A stretch of 64,000 bases of DNA from Robertkochia flava (GTDB lineage Bacteria > Bacteroidota > Bacteroidia > Flavobacteriales > Flavobacteriaceae), in the NCBI RefSeq assembly GCF_020166515.1, contig NZ_JAINZT010000004.1, positions 245,225 to 309,224 on the forward strand. The letters run 5' to 3'. This document shows positions 27,600 through 36,633 of this stretch, in pieces (within the stretch, counting starts at the first letter, position 1; every line of letters begins with the position of its first letter). The position numbers and the translations under genes are program-made. Below the pieces are notes generated by a model, which saw nothing but the letters and a program-made list of their open reading frames with translations, was not told the origin of the DNA and did not search any database.

Positions 27600-28462
27600 C
27601 AAACCGCGTAAAACTTATCGAATGTCCCCGGGATGCCATGCAGGGAATTCGGGATTTTATTCCCACAGAAAAAAAAGCTGCTTACATTCAGGCCCTGCTG
27701 CGATGCGGATTTGATACGGTCGATTTCGGGAGTTTTGTGTCGCCAAGGGCGGTGCCGCAAATGAAGGATACAGCCGAGGTACTTGAAAAGCTTGACCTGA
27801 CGACCACCAATAGCAAGCTGCTGGCCATCGTTGCCAATGTAAGGGGTGCATCCGATGCAGCTGTCTTTGAACAAATTGATTACCTGGGATACCCGTTCTC
27901 GATCTCAGAGAACTTTCAGATGCGTAATACCCACAAAACCATAGATGAGAGTATCGGGATTCTCCAGGAGATCCTGGAGATTGCCGGCAATTCGGGGAAG
28001 GAAGTGGTGGCCTATCTGTCTATGGGTTTCGGAAATCCCTACGGTGATCCCTGGGATGTGGAAATCGTAGCCGGATGGACCGAACGGCTCCATAAGATGG
28101 GGGTTCGTATTCTTTCCTTGTCTGATACCGTTGGGAGTTCTACCCCGGAGGTGATCGATTATCTATTTTCGCAACTGATACCCGCTTATCCGTCTATGGA
28201 GTTCGGGGCACACCTGCATACCAACCCGCAATCCTGGCATGAAAAAGTGGACGCAGCCTACAAGGCCGGTTGCCTCAGGTTTGATGGGGCTATACAGGGG
28301 TACGGGGGGTGTCCGATGGCTAAGGATGAGTTAACCGGAAACATGCCAACTGAAAAACTGATCTCTTACTTCAACTCTGTAAAAGCCGACACCAATGTAC
28401 GGGCGATGAGTTTTGAAAGTGCCTACAACGAGGCCCTGAAGATTTTCACGAATTATTATTAG
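27590..28462 (+). CDS. mvaB: Hydroxymethylglutaryl-CoA lyase
   Basis: The 290-residue TIM-barrel enzyme cleaves HMG-CoA to acetoacetate and acetyl-CoA, the last step of leucine degradation. VKLIECPRDAMQGIRDFIPT opens the barrel with the metal-binding Asp of CPRDAMQ; FGAHLHTNPQSW supplies the metal His pair; QGYGGCPMAKDEL carries the catalytic Cys loop. It overlaps the HAD gene by 10 bp. Family membership is secure; the related citramalate/homocitrate synthases lack the GGCP loop. Confidence 0.92.
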   Translation: MEMTNRVKLIECPRDAMQGIRDFIPTEKKAAYIQALLRCGFDTVDFGSFVSPRAVPQMKDTAEVLEKLDLTTTNSKLLAIVANVRGASDAAVFEQIDYLGYPFSISENFQMRNTHKTIDESIGILQEILEIAGNSGKEVVAYLSMGFGNPYGDPWDVEIVAGWTERLHKMGVRILSLSDTVGSSTPEVIDYLFSQLIPAYPSMEFGAHLHTNPQSWHEKVDAAYKAGCLRFDGAIQGYGGCPMAKDELTGNMPTEKLISYFNSVKADTNVRAMSFESAYNEALKIFTNYY

Positions 28463-28499
28463 GCTTGTCTATTACTGTAAAGGATATCATTAATATTTT

Positions 28500-28522
28500 T
28501 TATTTAAATTTAATCTAAATAA
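28500..28522 (+). promoter_or_regulatory. Near-palindromic 23-bp operator, upstream copy
   Basis: TTATTTA at 28500-28506 and TAAATAA at 28516-28522 are perfect inverted arms. Overall 10 of 11 position pairs about the centre are complementary. It sits about 25 bp before the -7 box of the DUF4856/imelysin operon and is 22/23 identical to the copy at 28572. It probably binds a dimeric metal-responsive repressor; identity unknown. Confidence 0.7.
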
Positions 28523-28547
28523 GTTTTCTCAAAGGAAAATTCCTCTT

Positions 28548-28555
28548 TATTTTTG
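28548..28555 (+). promoter_or_regulatory. -7 element of the iron-uptake operon promoter
   Basis: TATTTTTG lies between two copies of the 23-bp palindrome. No TTG is found at the expected -33 position, which would suit a promoter that is weak or activator-dependent. Confidence 0.6.
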
Positions 28556-28571
28556 CGGACAACTAAACTTG

Positions 28572-28594
28572 TTATTTAAAATTAATCTAAATAA
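28572..28594 (+). promoter_or_regulatory. Near-palindromic 23-bp operator, downstream copy
   Basis: This second copy of the TTATTTA...TAAATAA palindrome ends 2 bp before the ATG of the DUF4856 gene. It differs from the upstream copy at one position. Binding here would block transcript elongation or initiation. Confidence 0.7.
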
Positions 28595-28596
28595 AA

Positions 28597-29790
28597 ATGC
28601 GTAAAAATATTCTTGGAGTTTTTGCTCTTGCCCTGACTACCTTGTCATGTTCAAATGATGATACCCCTTCCCCGGATATTAATGAAGTACCTGCCACTTA
28701 TACCTTTACAAGAAACGGAGTTTCAACGGTGAGCTTTGATGGGCAGACTACCAGGATTTTGATGGGAGAAGAATTAATTGCCGGATTGCTTGATCCTGCT
28801 AAAGATATACAGGCTTTGACCGCGATGTTTACTCATGCCGAAGGCGATGCTGATTTTACAGATGCTGCTTTGAATGCATCAGGGAAAAATATATACAGCA
28901 AGACGGCTGCATCGAGAGATTATTTTTCAACGAATACCACCTTGTCTAATGAGATCAAGGCCGACTTTAAGGGTTGGCTCGAGGGACAGGTTAATGAGGT
29001 TTTTCCTGTATGGGAACAGGCGGCGGCAGCCGGAACTCCTGGTTTTATTCAGGAAGCCGGTGGAGGAGCTGTCCGTTACGTGAATGCCAAAGGACTGGAA
29101 TACGACCAGGCGTTCTCAAAAAGTCTGATCGGAGCCTTAATGACAGATCAGATTCTGAATAATTACCTGAGTTCTTCGGTGCTGGATGAAGGGACCAATG
29201 TAGATAATAACGATGCGGGTATAACCGAAGAAGGAAAGCCCTATACAGCGATGGAGCATAAATGGGATGAGGCTTACGGGTATCTTTATGGTACTTCGAC
29301 TGATGCTTCCAATCCTGGGTTAGGGGAAGATTCCTTCCTTAACAAATATCTGGGGCGTGTCGAAGGAGATGATGATTTTGCAGGGATTGCCGATGAAATC
29401 TTCGATGCTTTTACCTTAGGACGTTTTGCCATCACTGAAAAGGATTATGAACTCCGCGATATTCAGGCCAATATTATACGTGAGAAAATATCTGAAATTA
29501 TAGCCATCAGAGCCGTATACTACCTGGAATATGGTAAGGCCGCTATGGAGTCTGGTGATATGGGAGCTGCCTTCCATGATCTTTCCGAAGGATTTGGGTT
29601 CATTTACAGCCTGCAATTCACCAGAATGCCCGGAACCAATGCTCCATATTTCACAAACGAAGAAGTCAACGGTTACCTGGAGACACTTATGGCCGGAGAC
29701 GGATTTTGGGATGTTGATGCTGCAACCCTTGAAGCAATGGCTTCAGAGATTGCTTCCCGATTTGATTTTACCGTAGCCCAGGCCCTCTAA
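28597..29790 (+). CDS. DUF4856-domain lipoprotein (iron-operon)
   Basis: The 397-residue protein has a lipoprotein signal (MRKNILGVFALALTTLSC) and a TYTFTRNGVSTVSFDGQTTR segment typical of DUF4856. Internal helices include AMEHKWDEAYGYLYG and HDLSEGFGFIYSLQF. DUF4856 proteins are Bacteroidota lipoproteins found beside imelysins and TonB receptors and are structurally imelysin-like by prediction. It is the first gene of a four-gene plus-strand unit under the duplicated palindrome. A role in binding iron or an iron chelate at the envelope is inferred from context only. Confidence 0.87.
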   Translation: MRKNILGVFALALTTLSCSNDDTPSPDINEVPATYTFTRNGVSTVSFDGQTTRILMGEELIAGLLDPAKDIQALTAMFTHAEGDADFTDAALNASGKNIYSKTAASRDYFSTNTTLSNEIKADFKGWLEGQVNEVFPVWEQAAAAGTPGFIQEAGGGAVRYVNAKGLEYDQAFSKSLIGALMTDQILNNYLSSSVLDEGTNVDNNDAGITEEGKPYTAMEHKWDEAYGYLYGTSTDASNPGLGEDSFLNKYLGRVEGDDDFAGIADEIFDAFTLGRFAITEKDYELRDIQANIIREKISEIIAIRAVYYLEYGKAAMESGDMGAAFHDLSEGFGFIYSLQFTRMPGTNAPYFTNEEVNGYLETLMAGDGFWDVDAATLEAMASEIASRFDFTVAQAL

Positions 29791-29851
29791 TATTACCCTG
29801 GTTCGGGTCAGAACGCGCTGATCTGGATCGGTTTTTAAAAGCAAACAGATT

Positions 29852-30982
29852 ATGAAGAAGTTATTCAAAAATTCCTGGAAAGCCCTTTTAATGGCTGTGT
29901 TCCTTGTGGGATGCAGCAGTAGCAGTGATAGTGATGGCGGGGATGAAGCCACCGATCAGTTCGACAGGCAGGCCATGTTAACACATTGGGCGGACAATAT
30001 TATTATTCCTGCGCTTGAAGACCTGGAGTCGGATCTGAGCAGTCTTCAGGCTGCAAAGGATGCCTTTGTTGCAGCGCCTGATCAGGCCGGTCTCGATAAT
30101 CTGAGAGCTGCCTGGCTTGAGGCCTACCAAACGTGGCAATACGCCGAGATGTTTAACATTGGCAGGGCAGAAAGTATTTTATATAATTTTCAGATGAACG
30201 TATACCCGGTAAATGTTGCCGATATCCAAGGCAATATTGCTTCGGGGTCATACGACCTTTCCAGTGTCAATAATCACGATGCAGTAGGTTTTCCTGCCCT
30301 TGATTTTATGTTATTCGGTACCGGAAACAGCGATTCTGAGATTCTGGTACAATATACCACGGCAGCTGATGCTGAAGGGTATCGCAACTACCTCTCTGAC
30401 CTCACCAATCGCATGCTGGAATTAACTTCGGAGGTCTTGTCAGACTGGAAATCCCAATACAGAGACAGCTTTGTTTCCAACACCGGAAATACAGCAACGG
30501 CTTCTGTGAACAAGCTTACCAACGACTATATATATTACTACGAACGGGCATTGCGCGCCAATAAAGTGGGTATACCCGCCGGGGTGTTTTCGCTGGATCC
30601 GCTTCCGGATCGGGTTGAAGCATATTACAATAAGGAAGTTTCGAAAGCATTGGCCCTTGTAGCCCTGGATGCTGTTCAGGATTTTTTCAATGGGAAGTCT
30701 TACGGAACAGGTCCGGTAGGAACCGGGTTTTCAGCCTACCTTGATTACCTTAGGACCCTTCACGGAGGAGAAGACATCAGTGCTTTGATCAATACACAGT
30801 TTAATGCGGCCCGCACGCAGATGGAGACGCTGGACAATAATTTTGCCAGTCAGATCGCCACAGACAACAGTATGATGACCAAAACCTATGATGAGCTTCA
30901 AAAAGCAGTGGTCCTGCTTAAGGTGGATATGGTGCAGGCCATGAACATTACCATTGACTATGTTGACGCAGATGGTGACTAA
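29852..30982 (+). CDS. Imelysin-family lipoprotein (M75-like, IrpA-type)
   Basis: The 376-residue protein begins with a lipoprotein signal (lipobox FLVGCSSS) and a Ser/Asp linker. The imelysin domain (about residues 45-360) shows AWLEAYQTWQYAEMFNIG near its start and two helical-bundle halves. The canonical GxHxxE motif is replaced by GFPALD in NNHDAVGFPALDFMLFG, so the metal site differs from ICMP/IrpA prototypes. Imelysins are periplasmic or outer-membrane iron-regulated proteins. It is followed by a terminator-like hairpin before the HTTM gene. Confidence 0.88.
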   Translation: MKKLFKNSWKALLMAVFLVGCSSSSDSDGGDEATDQFDRQAMLTHWADNIIIPALEDLESDLSSLQAAKDAFVAAPDQAGLDNLRAAWLEAYQTWQYAEMFNIGRAESILYNFQMNVYPVNVADIQGNIASGSYDLSSVNNHDAVGFPALDFMLFGTGNSDSEILVQYTTAADAEGYRNYLSDLTNRMLELTSEVLSDWKSQYRDSFVSNTGNTATASVNKLTNDYIYYYERALRANKVGIPAGVFSLDPLPDRVEAYYNKEVSKALALVALDAVQDFFNGKSYGTGPVGTGFSAYLDYLRTLHGGEDISALINTQFNAARTQMETLDNNFASQIATDNSMMTKTYDELQKAVVLLKVDMVQAMNITIDYVDADGD

Positions 30983-31014
30983 GATGGTCATCAATCGGGA
31001 ATAAAATAATTTAT

Positions 31015-31047
31015 GGTTCCCCGGTACTTTTCCCGGGGAACTTTTTA
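31015..31047 (+). terminator. Terminator-like hairpin inside the iron-uptake operon
   Basis: GTTCCCCGG (31016-31024) pairs with CCGGGGAAC (31033-31041) around an 8-nt loop, followed by TTTTT. It lies between the imelysin stop and the HTTM ATG at 31049, so it probably reduces rather than abolishes read-through. Confidence 0.75.
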
Positions 31048-31048
31048 T

Positions 31049-32428
31049 ATGGGGATAGCCTTTAAGAAATATTTCGACACCTATACAGATGCAGCGCCGT
31101 TGGTCGTGTTCCGGATCTTTTTTGGAGTCATGATGCTTTTAAGTATGGTGCGTTTCTGGGCAAACGGGTGGATCGAAAAGCTCTACCTGGAACCCCGGTT
31201 CCATTTCTCCTTTTACGGCTTTGAGTGGGTGAAGCCTTTAGGAGGCTATACCTATCTCCTCTTTGTGATTTGCGGGTTATCTGCTGTTTTTGTAGCCCTG
31301 GGGTATCGGTACCGCTGGGCCATAGTGGTATTTTTCCTGTCGTTCACCTACATAGAGTTGATGGACAAAACCACCTACCTCAATCACTATTACTTTATCA
31401 GTGTATTGAGTTTTCTTATGATCTTTCTCCCTGCAAATGCGCGGTTTTCACTGGATGCCGTTAGAAGGGGAGTAGCCTACAGGCAGGTTCCGAAATGGAC
31501 CATCGATACGGTCAAACTCATGCTTGGTATCGTGTATTTCTATGCGGGACTGGCAAAGATCAATTCAGACTGGCTTTTCAGGGCCATGCCGCTTAAGATC
31601 TGGCTGCCATCAAAATACGATCTGCCCTTTATTGGCGGGAATCTCATGCAACAGGAATGGTTTCATTACGCCATGAGCTGGTCGGGCATGCTCTATGATC
31701 TGGCGATACCTTTTTTGCTGCTCAACCGAAGAACCAGGGGGGTGGCATTTGCTCTGGTGGTATTTTTCCATGTCTTTACCAGGGTGCTTTTTCCGATCGG
31801 GATGTTTCCTTACATCATGATCGTCTCAGCCCTGATCTTTTTTGATGCCGGTTTGCACAATCGTATTTTAGATATTCTGAAAGGGGGGCTAAAAATTACA
31901 GGCGCCGGAAAGGGTGCAGCTACCCCGACGATGGCTCCCAGATTTATTTTTTTACCGCTAAAGAGAAAAGGGGTACTCGTTATACTTTCCCTGTTCTTTG
32001 CGATCCAGTTGCTCTTTCCGTTTCGTTACCTTCTGTATCCCGGGGAGCTGTTCTGGACCGAAGAAGGGTACCGGTTCTCCTGGAGGGTTATGCTTATGGA
32101 AAAAATGGGGAATACCACCTTCAGGATCGTAAATGGAGAAACGGGAAAATTCTTTGAGGTGGATAACGCAGATTTTCTTACCACCTTCCAGGAAAAGCAA
32201 ATGAGCTTTCAGCCCGATTTCATTTTGGAATACGCTCATTTTCTGGGAGACCATTTTAGCGCCCAGGGACATGAAAATGTGGAGGTATATGCCCGTAGTT
32301 ACGTGGCTTTAAATGGCAGGAGAAGTGCTCCTTTCATCAAAGAAGATGTGGATCTGTACCGCCAGAAAGAATCGTTTAAACATAAAGATTGGATATATCC
32401 ATTTAAAGATGAGATCAAAGGATTATAG
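31049..32428 (+). CDS. HTTM-domain membrane protein (vitamin K-dependent carboxylase-like)
   Basis: The ATG at 31049 gives 459 residues; the frame runs upstream to 31013 but that stretch is the hairpin just described. The protein has several membrane helices in residues about 15-300 and the HTTM features APLVVFRIFFGVMMLLSM, TYLNHYYFISVLSFLMIFLP and VKLMLGIVYFYAGLAKIN. A soluble periplasmic domain makes up the C-terminal third. The family is related to vitamin K-dependent gamma-carboxylase. Bacteroidota copies recur beside imelysins and TonB receptors, implying a role in iron acquisition that remains undefined. It overlaps the next gene by 20 bp. Confidence 0.87.
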   Translation: MGIAFKKYFDTYTDAAPLVVFRIFFGVMMLLSMVRFWANGWIEKLYLEPRFHFSFYGFEWVKPLGGYTYLLFVICGLSAVFVALGYRYRWAIVVFFLSFTYIELMDKTTYLNHYYFISVLSFLMIFLPANARFSLDAVRRGVAYRQVPKWTIDTVKLMLGIVYFYAGLAKINSDWLFRAMPLKIWLPSKYDLPFIGGNLMQQEWFHYAMSWSGMLYDLAIPFLLLNRRTRGVAFALVVFFHVFTRVLFPIGMFPYIMIVSALIFFDAGLHNRILDILKGGLKITGAGKGAATPTMAPRFIFLPLKRKGVLVILSLFFAIQLLFPFRYLLYPGELFWTEEGYRFSWRVMLMEKMGNTTFRIVNGETGKFFEVDNADFLTTFQEKQMSFQPDFILEYAHFLGDHFSAQGHENVEVYARSYVALNGRRSAPFIKEDVDLYRQKESFKHKDWIYPFKDEIKGL

Positions 32429-34835
32429 TTTTATCATATGCTTTTTAATAGCTGCCTTCAGCTATGCGCAGGTTGCTGTGAAAGGGGTAATTACCGATGC
32501 AGAAACAGGGGAACCACTTCCCTTTGTGGAAATCTATGACAAGGAAAATGGGTTGCTTACCACTACTGATGTTAACGGTTCTTATGCATTTACCACAAGG
32601 AAGGAAGCACTCACTCTGGTGTTTTTTTCCTATGACCACGCGATCCGGGAGGTAGTGATTTCATCCACGGCGACTGCGGAGAACCTGGATATCGCACTGG
32701 AGCCTTTACAGGTCAACCTAACGGAGGTGGAAGTTACCGCGAGGCGTAAACGGGTTTTTGAATTATCCAGGTTAAAAGATGTTGAGGGTACGGCCATCTA
32801 TGCCGGGAAAAAGACGGAGGTGGTGCTGGTAGACCAGTCTATGGCTAACCTGGCGGCTAATAATGCCCGGCAGATCTACAGTAAGGTATCCGGCCTTAAC
32901 ATCTTTCAAAATGACGATGCCGGACTCCAGCTGAATATCGGTGGGCGTGGACTCGATCCCAACCGGACTTCCAATTTTAATACCCGCCAAAACGGATACG
33001 ATATCAGTGCGGATGTGCTGGGGTATCCTGAAAGCTATTATTCTCCGGCTTCAGAAGGGGTAAAGGAGATCCAGGTCATACGAGGAGCCGCATCCCTTCA
33101 GTACGGGACGCAGTTTGGGGGGCTGGTTAATTTTAAAATGAAGGAGCCGGTTAAGGACCGGTCTTTGGAACTGATCACCAGGAACACTTTGGGAAGTTTT
33201 GGCTTGTATACCAATTTTACCTCCCTGAGCGGTACAAGTAACCAATGGAGCTATTATTCTTTTTTCAATTATAAAAAAGGAGACGGCTTCCGGCCGAATT
33301 CTCAATTTGAATCTAAGAATGCCTATGGCTTTGTGGGGTATCAACTAAATGATCGCACCTCAATATCAGGTGAGTTAACCTATTTAAGGTACCTGGCGCA
33401 GCAGGGTGGTGGGCTTACCGATGCGATGTTCGAGGAGGATCCCTTCCAAAGTAACCGCAGCCGGAACTGGTTTCAGGTAGACTGGTTACTTTACAACCTT
33501 AAGCTGGAACACGCATTCTCCGATCAGACTAATTTCACCTTTAATTTCTTCGGTCTTAATTCTTCCCGTTATGCCCTGGGATTCCGAACCAACAGGGTAG
33601 ACCAGGTAGACCCGGGAACCGAGCGCGACCTGATTCTGGGAGATTTCAAGAATTACGGATTTGAAACGCGCTTACTTCACAATTATGAATTGTTGGGTAA
33701 AAAGGCGACTTTTTTAACCGGGGTGAAGTATTATAATGCAAAGAACTTTCAACAACAAGGGCCGGGAAGTGATGGGACCGGTCCGGATTTCGACTTCTAT
33801 ACTGAGGAGTTTCCGGACTATCCTCAGCAATCGTCTTTTGAGTTGCCAAACCTGAACCTGGCTTGGTTTGGCGAGCATATCTTTTACCTGACCGACAGGT
33901 TTTCGGTAACCCCAGGGTTCCGTTTGGAATACATCAGAACCCAAAGTGATGGATTTTATAAAAGAATAAATACCGATGGCGCGGGCAATGTGATCCTGGA
34001 AGAAACCATAGAAGAGAACAAGGATTTTGAACGCGATTTCCTGCTCCTTGGCCTGGGGCTTAGTTACAAGCCGGTAAGGGGACTGGAAGCCTATGGAAAT
34101 ATATCCCAGAATTACCGTTCGGTAACTTTTTCAGATATCAATATCAACAATCCTGCCTTTGCGGTGGCTCCTGATATCACCGATGAAACCGGATATACCA
34201 TCGACCTGGGATTGCGGGGAAATTACAAGGATTATTTGAGCTATGATATCGGGGGATTCGCCATGTTCTATAACGACCGGATCGGGTTTGTGCAGAAAGG
34301 ACTGCCCGACGGCCGTGTGATCAGTGAGCGCGGCAATGTGGGTGATGCGGTTATGTATGGTCTGGAATCCCTGGTGGAGTTCAGCCTTGGAAAAATAAGC
34401 GGACTCTCCGGAGATTTTACCTGGACTTATTTTGTGAACCTGGCATTAATAACTTCGGAATATACGGCTTCCGAGCAACCGGGTATCGAGGGCAATGCCG
34501 TAGAATTTGTTCCTGATGTGAATTTGAAAACAGGGGTGCAATTTGGGTACAGGAACCTGATGGCTAATGTGCAGTACAGTTACCTTTCCGATCAGTTTAC
34601 GGATGCGACCAATTCGGTGGAATCCAATATCAGTGGAGTGATCGGGCAGATTCCGGCCTACGACATCCTGGATCTTTCGCTCTCCTGGAGTTACAAAAGA
34701 TTTAAGGTGGAAACAGGAATTAACAATGTGCTGGATAACACCTATTTTACCCGCAGAGCCACCGGGTACCCCGGGCCTGGCATCATCCCATCGGCACCGA
34801 GAAACTGGTACGCCACCCTGCAGTTCAGGCTTTAG
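32409..34835 (+). CDS. TonB-dependent outer-membrane receptor, FecA-like
   Basis: The ATG at 32409 (MRSKDYSFIICFLIAAFSYA, a signal peptide) gives 808 residues; the frame extends upstream inside the HTTM gene but without signal features. An N-terminal carboxypeptidase-regulatory-like domain (VKGVITDAETGEPLPFVEI) is followed by the plug (IRGAASLQYGTQFGGLVNFK) and a 22-strand-type barrel ending YATLQFRL. It imports a substrate, probably ferric citrate or a related iron complex, using TonB energy. It is the last gene of the DUF4856-imelysin-HTTM unit, with translational coupling to HTTM. The ligand is inferred. Confidence 0.92.
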   Translation: MRSKDYSFIICFLIAAFSYAQVAVKGVITDAETGEPLPFVEIYDKENGLLTTTDVNGSYAFTTRKEALTLVFFSYDHAIREVVISSTATAENLDIALEPLQVNLTEVEVTARRKRVFELSRLKDVEGTAIYAGKKTEVVLVDQSMANLAANNARQIYSKVSGLNIFQNDDAGLQLNIGGRGLDPNRTSNFNTRQNGYDISADVLGYPESYYSPASEGVKEIQVIRGAASLQYGTQFGGLVNFKMKEPVKDRSLELITRNTLGSFGLYTNFTSLSGTSNQWSYYSFFNYKKGDGFRPNSQFESKNAYGFVGYQLNDRTSISGELTYLRYLAQQGGGLTDAMFEEDPFQSNRSRNWFQVDWLLYNLKLEHAFSDQTNFTFNFFGLNSSRYALGFRTNRVDQVDPGTERDLILGDFKNYGFETRLLHNYELLGKKATFLTGVKYYNAKNFQQQGPGSDGTGPDFDFYTEEFPDYPQQSSFELPNLNLAWFGEHIFYLTDRFSVTPGFRLEYIRTQSDGFYKRINTDGAGNVILEETIEENKDFERDFLLLGLGLSYKPVRGLEAYGNISQNYRSVTFSDININNPAFAVAPDITDETGYTIDLGLRGNYKDYLSYDIGGFAMFYNDRIGFVQKGLPDGRVISERGNVGDAVMYGLESLVEFSLGKISGLSGDFTWTYFVNLALITSEYTASEQPGIEGNAVEFVPDVNLKTGVQFGYRNLMANVQYSYLSDQFTDATNSVESNISGVIGQIPAYDILDLSLSWSYKRFKVETGINNVLDNTYFTRRATGYPGPGIIPSAPRNWYATLQFRL

Positions 34836-34956
34836 AATCCCCAGCTGGAAATTATCTGGTAATAGAGGGGGCAGCGTCTTTACACCAGGGTAAACGGTTT
34901 TTTTACAATAGAACCTTCCGGGTTAAGCATGGATTTATTTTAAGAGTTTTCTATGA

Positions 34957-34986
34957 TTGCCTTCCCTGAAAAAAGCAGTATATTTG
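34957..34986 (+). promoter_or_regulatory. guaB promoter
   Basis: TTG (34957-34959), a 19-bp spacer and TATATTTG (34979-34986) match the Bacteroidota -33/-7 consensus exactly. The leader to the ATG at 35012 would be about 20 nt. Confidence 0.8.
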
Positions 34987-35011
34987 CATGCAACTAAATT
35001 AGAAGTTGCAT

Positions 35012-36484
35012 ATGAAAGCACATGATGCTAAAATAGTAGGTGAAGGCTTAACTTACGACGATGTCCTTCTTGTTCCGAACTATTCGGAAGTTCTTCCAAG
35101 GGAGGTGAATATCCAGACAAAATTTACCCGTAACATTACGATTAACGTTCCTATCGTATCTGCAGCTATGGATACGGTTACGGAAAGTGACATGGCCATT
35201 GCCATGGCCAGGGAAGGTGGTATTGGAGTGCTGCATAAGAATATGACGATCGAACAGCAGGCCTTCCATGTGCGCAAGGTAAAGCGGGCGGAAAGTGGAA
35301 TGATTATCGATCCTGTAACCCTGCCGCTCGATGCCACGGTGAAAGATGCAAAGAACAGTATGAAGGAACACAGCATCGGGGGGATTCCTATCGTAGATCA
35401 GGAGGGCTACCTCAAAGGTATTGTGACCAACCGTGACCTGCGTTTTGAAAAGAATAATGGCAGAGCAATTGTCGAGGTGATGACCAAGGAAAATCTAGTG
35501 ACTGCGGGTGAAGGAACTTCCCTTGCAGATGCCGAAGATATTCTTCAGGAAAATAAGATCGAAAAACTGCCGGTGGTGTCTAAGGATAACAAGCTTATCG
35601 GACTGATCACCTTCCGTGACATTACCAAACTTACCCAAAAACCTATAGCCAATAAAGACTCTTTCGGAAGACTTCGCGTTGCTGCAGCCCTTGGTGTTAC
35701 CGCAGATGCGGTTGAACGCGCAGAAGCGCTTGTAGCGGCAGGTGTGGATGCTGTTGTAATTGATACTGCCCACGGGCATACCAGAGGGGTGGTAACCATT
35801 CTGAAAGAAGTAAAAAAGAAATTCCCGGAACTCGAAGTGGTAGTGGGGAATATAGCGACCCCGGAAGCTGCCAAATACCTGGTAGATGCCGGAGCAGACG
35901 CTGTGAAGGTGGGGATAGGTCCCGGATCTATCTGTACTACCAGAATCGTTGCAGGGGTTGGGTTTCCTCAATTTTCTGCTGTACTGGAGGTGGCCCAGGC
36001 CATTAAAGGTAGTGGCGTACCTGTGATCGCAGACGGTGGTATTCGATATACCGGGGATATTCCTAAGGCTATTGCAGCCGGAGCCGATTGTGTGATGCTT
36101 GGTTCCCTGCTTGCCGGAACCAAGGAGTCTCCTGGTGAAACTATTATATATGACGGAAGAAAATACAAGTCGTACCGCGGTATGGGGTCTGTAGAGGCGA
36201 TGACTAAGGGAAGTAAAGACAGGTATTTCCAGGATGTGGAAGATGACCTCAAGAAGCTGGTGCCTGAAGGTATCGTAGGACGGGTTCCTTACAAAGGAGA
36301 ACTTTACGAAAGCATGCATCAGTTCATTGGTGGTTTGAAGGCCGGAATGGGGTATTGCGGTGCAAAGGATATCGAAACCCTGAAGGAAAATGGTCGTTTT
36401 GTTAAGATCACCTCCAGCGGTATTACCGAGAGCCATCCGCATAATGTGACCATAACTAAGGAAGCGCCTAATTACAGCAGGTAG
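35012..36484 (+). CDS. guaB: Inosine-5'-monophosphate dehydrogenase
   Basis: The 490-residue enzyme oxidises IMP to XMP with NAD, the committed step to GMP. The barrel start is [16 protein letters not shown]. Two CBS domains span about residues 95-210 ([20 protein letters not shown] and [19 protein letters not shown]). The catalytic loop is [15 protein letters not shown] with the active Cys, and the flap region holds RGMGSVEAM. The ATG at 35012 is preferred to a TTG two codons upstream. Consensus promoter and strong terminator make it monocistronic. Confidence 0.98.
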   Translation: MKAHDAKIVGEGLTYDDVLLVPNYSEVLPREVNIQTKFTRNITINVPIVSAAMDTVTESDMAIAMAREGGIGVLHKNMTIEQQAFHVRKVKRAESGMIIDPVTLPLDATVKDAKNSMKEHSIGGIPIVDQEGYLKGIVTNRDLRFEKNNGRAIVEVMTKENLVTAGEGTSLADAEDILQENKIEKLPVVSKDNKLIGLITFRDITKLTQKPIANKDSFGRLRVAAALGVTADAVERAEALVAAGVDAVVIDTAHGHTRGVVTILKEVKKKFPELEVVVGNIATPEAAKYLVDAGADAVKVGIGPGSICTTRIVAGVGFPQFSAVLEVAQAIKGSGVPVIADGGIRYTGDIPKAIAAGADCVMLGSLLAGTKESPGETIIYDGRKYKSYRGMGSVEAMTKGSKDRYFQDVEDDLKKLVPEGIVGRVPYKGELYESMHQFIGGLKAGMGYCGAKDIETLKENGRFVKITSSGITESHPHNVTITKEAPNYSR

Positions 36485-36506
36485 TCTTCCTTTTGTATAG
36501 AAAACT

Positions 36507-36536
36507 AAAACACCCCTGTTCCGGGGTGTTTTTTTT
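36507..36536 (+). terminator. Rho-independent terminator after guaB
   Basis: CACCCC (36511-36516) pairs with GGGGTG (36523-36528), flanked by AAAA and a run of T. Confidence 0.88.
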
Positions 36537-36550
36537 GGCTATTAACATAA

Positions 36551-36580
36551 TGTTTAATGTATTTAATTAAATTTTAAACA
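36551..36580. promoter_or_regulatory. A+T-rich inverted repeat upstream of the fasciclin gene
   Basis: TGTTTAA (36551-36557) and TTAAACA (36574-36580) are inverted arms around the perfect palindrome ATTTAATTAAAT (36561-36572). It lies 54 bp before the start codon and could be an operator. Function unproven. Confidence 0.4.
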
Positions 36581-36633
36581 AAATAACAAGGTTTAACTGA
36601 TTGATTTTCATAGATTTACCATTGAATTTAAAA

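Noticed and set aside
35006..35011. TTG start two codons before guaB
   Set aside because: The ATG at 35012 fits family starts and leader length from the mapped promoter.
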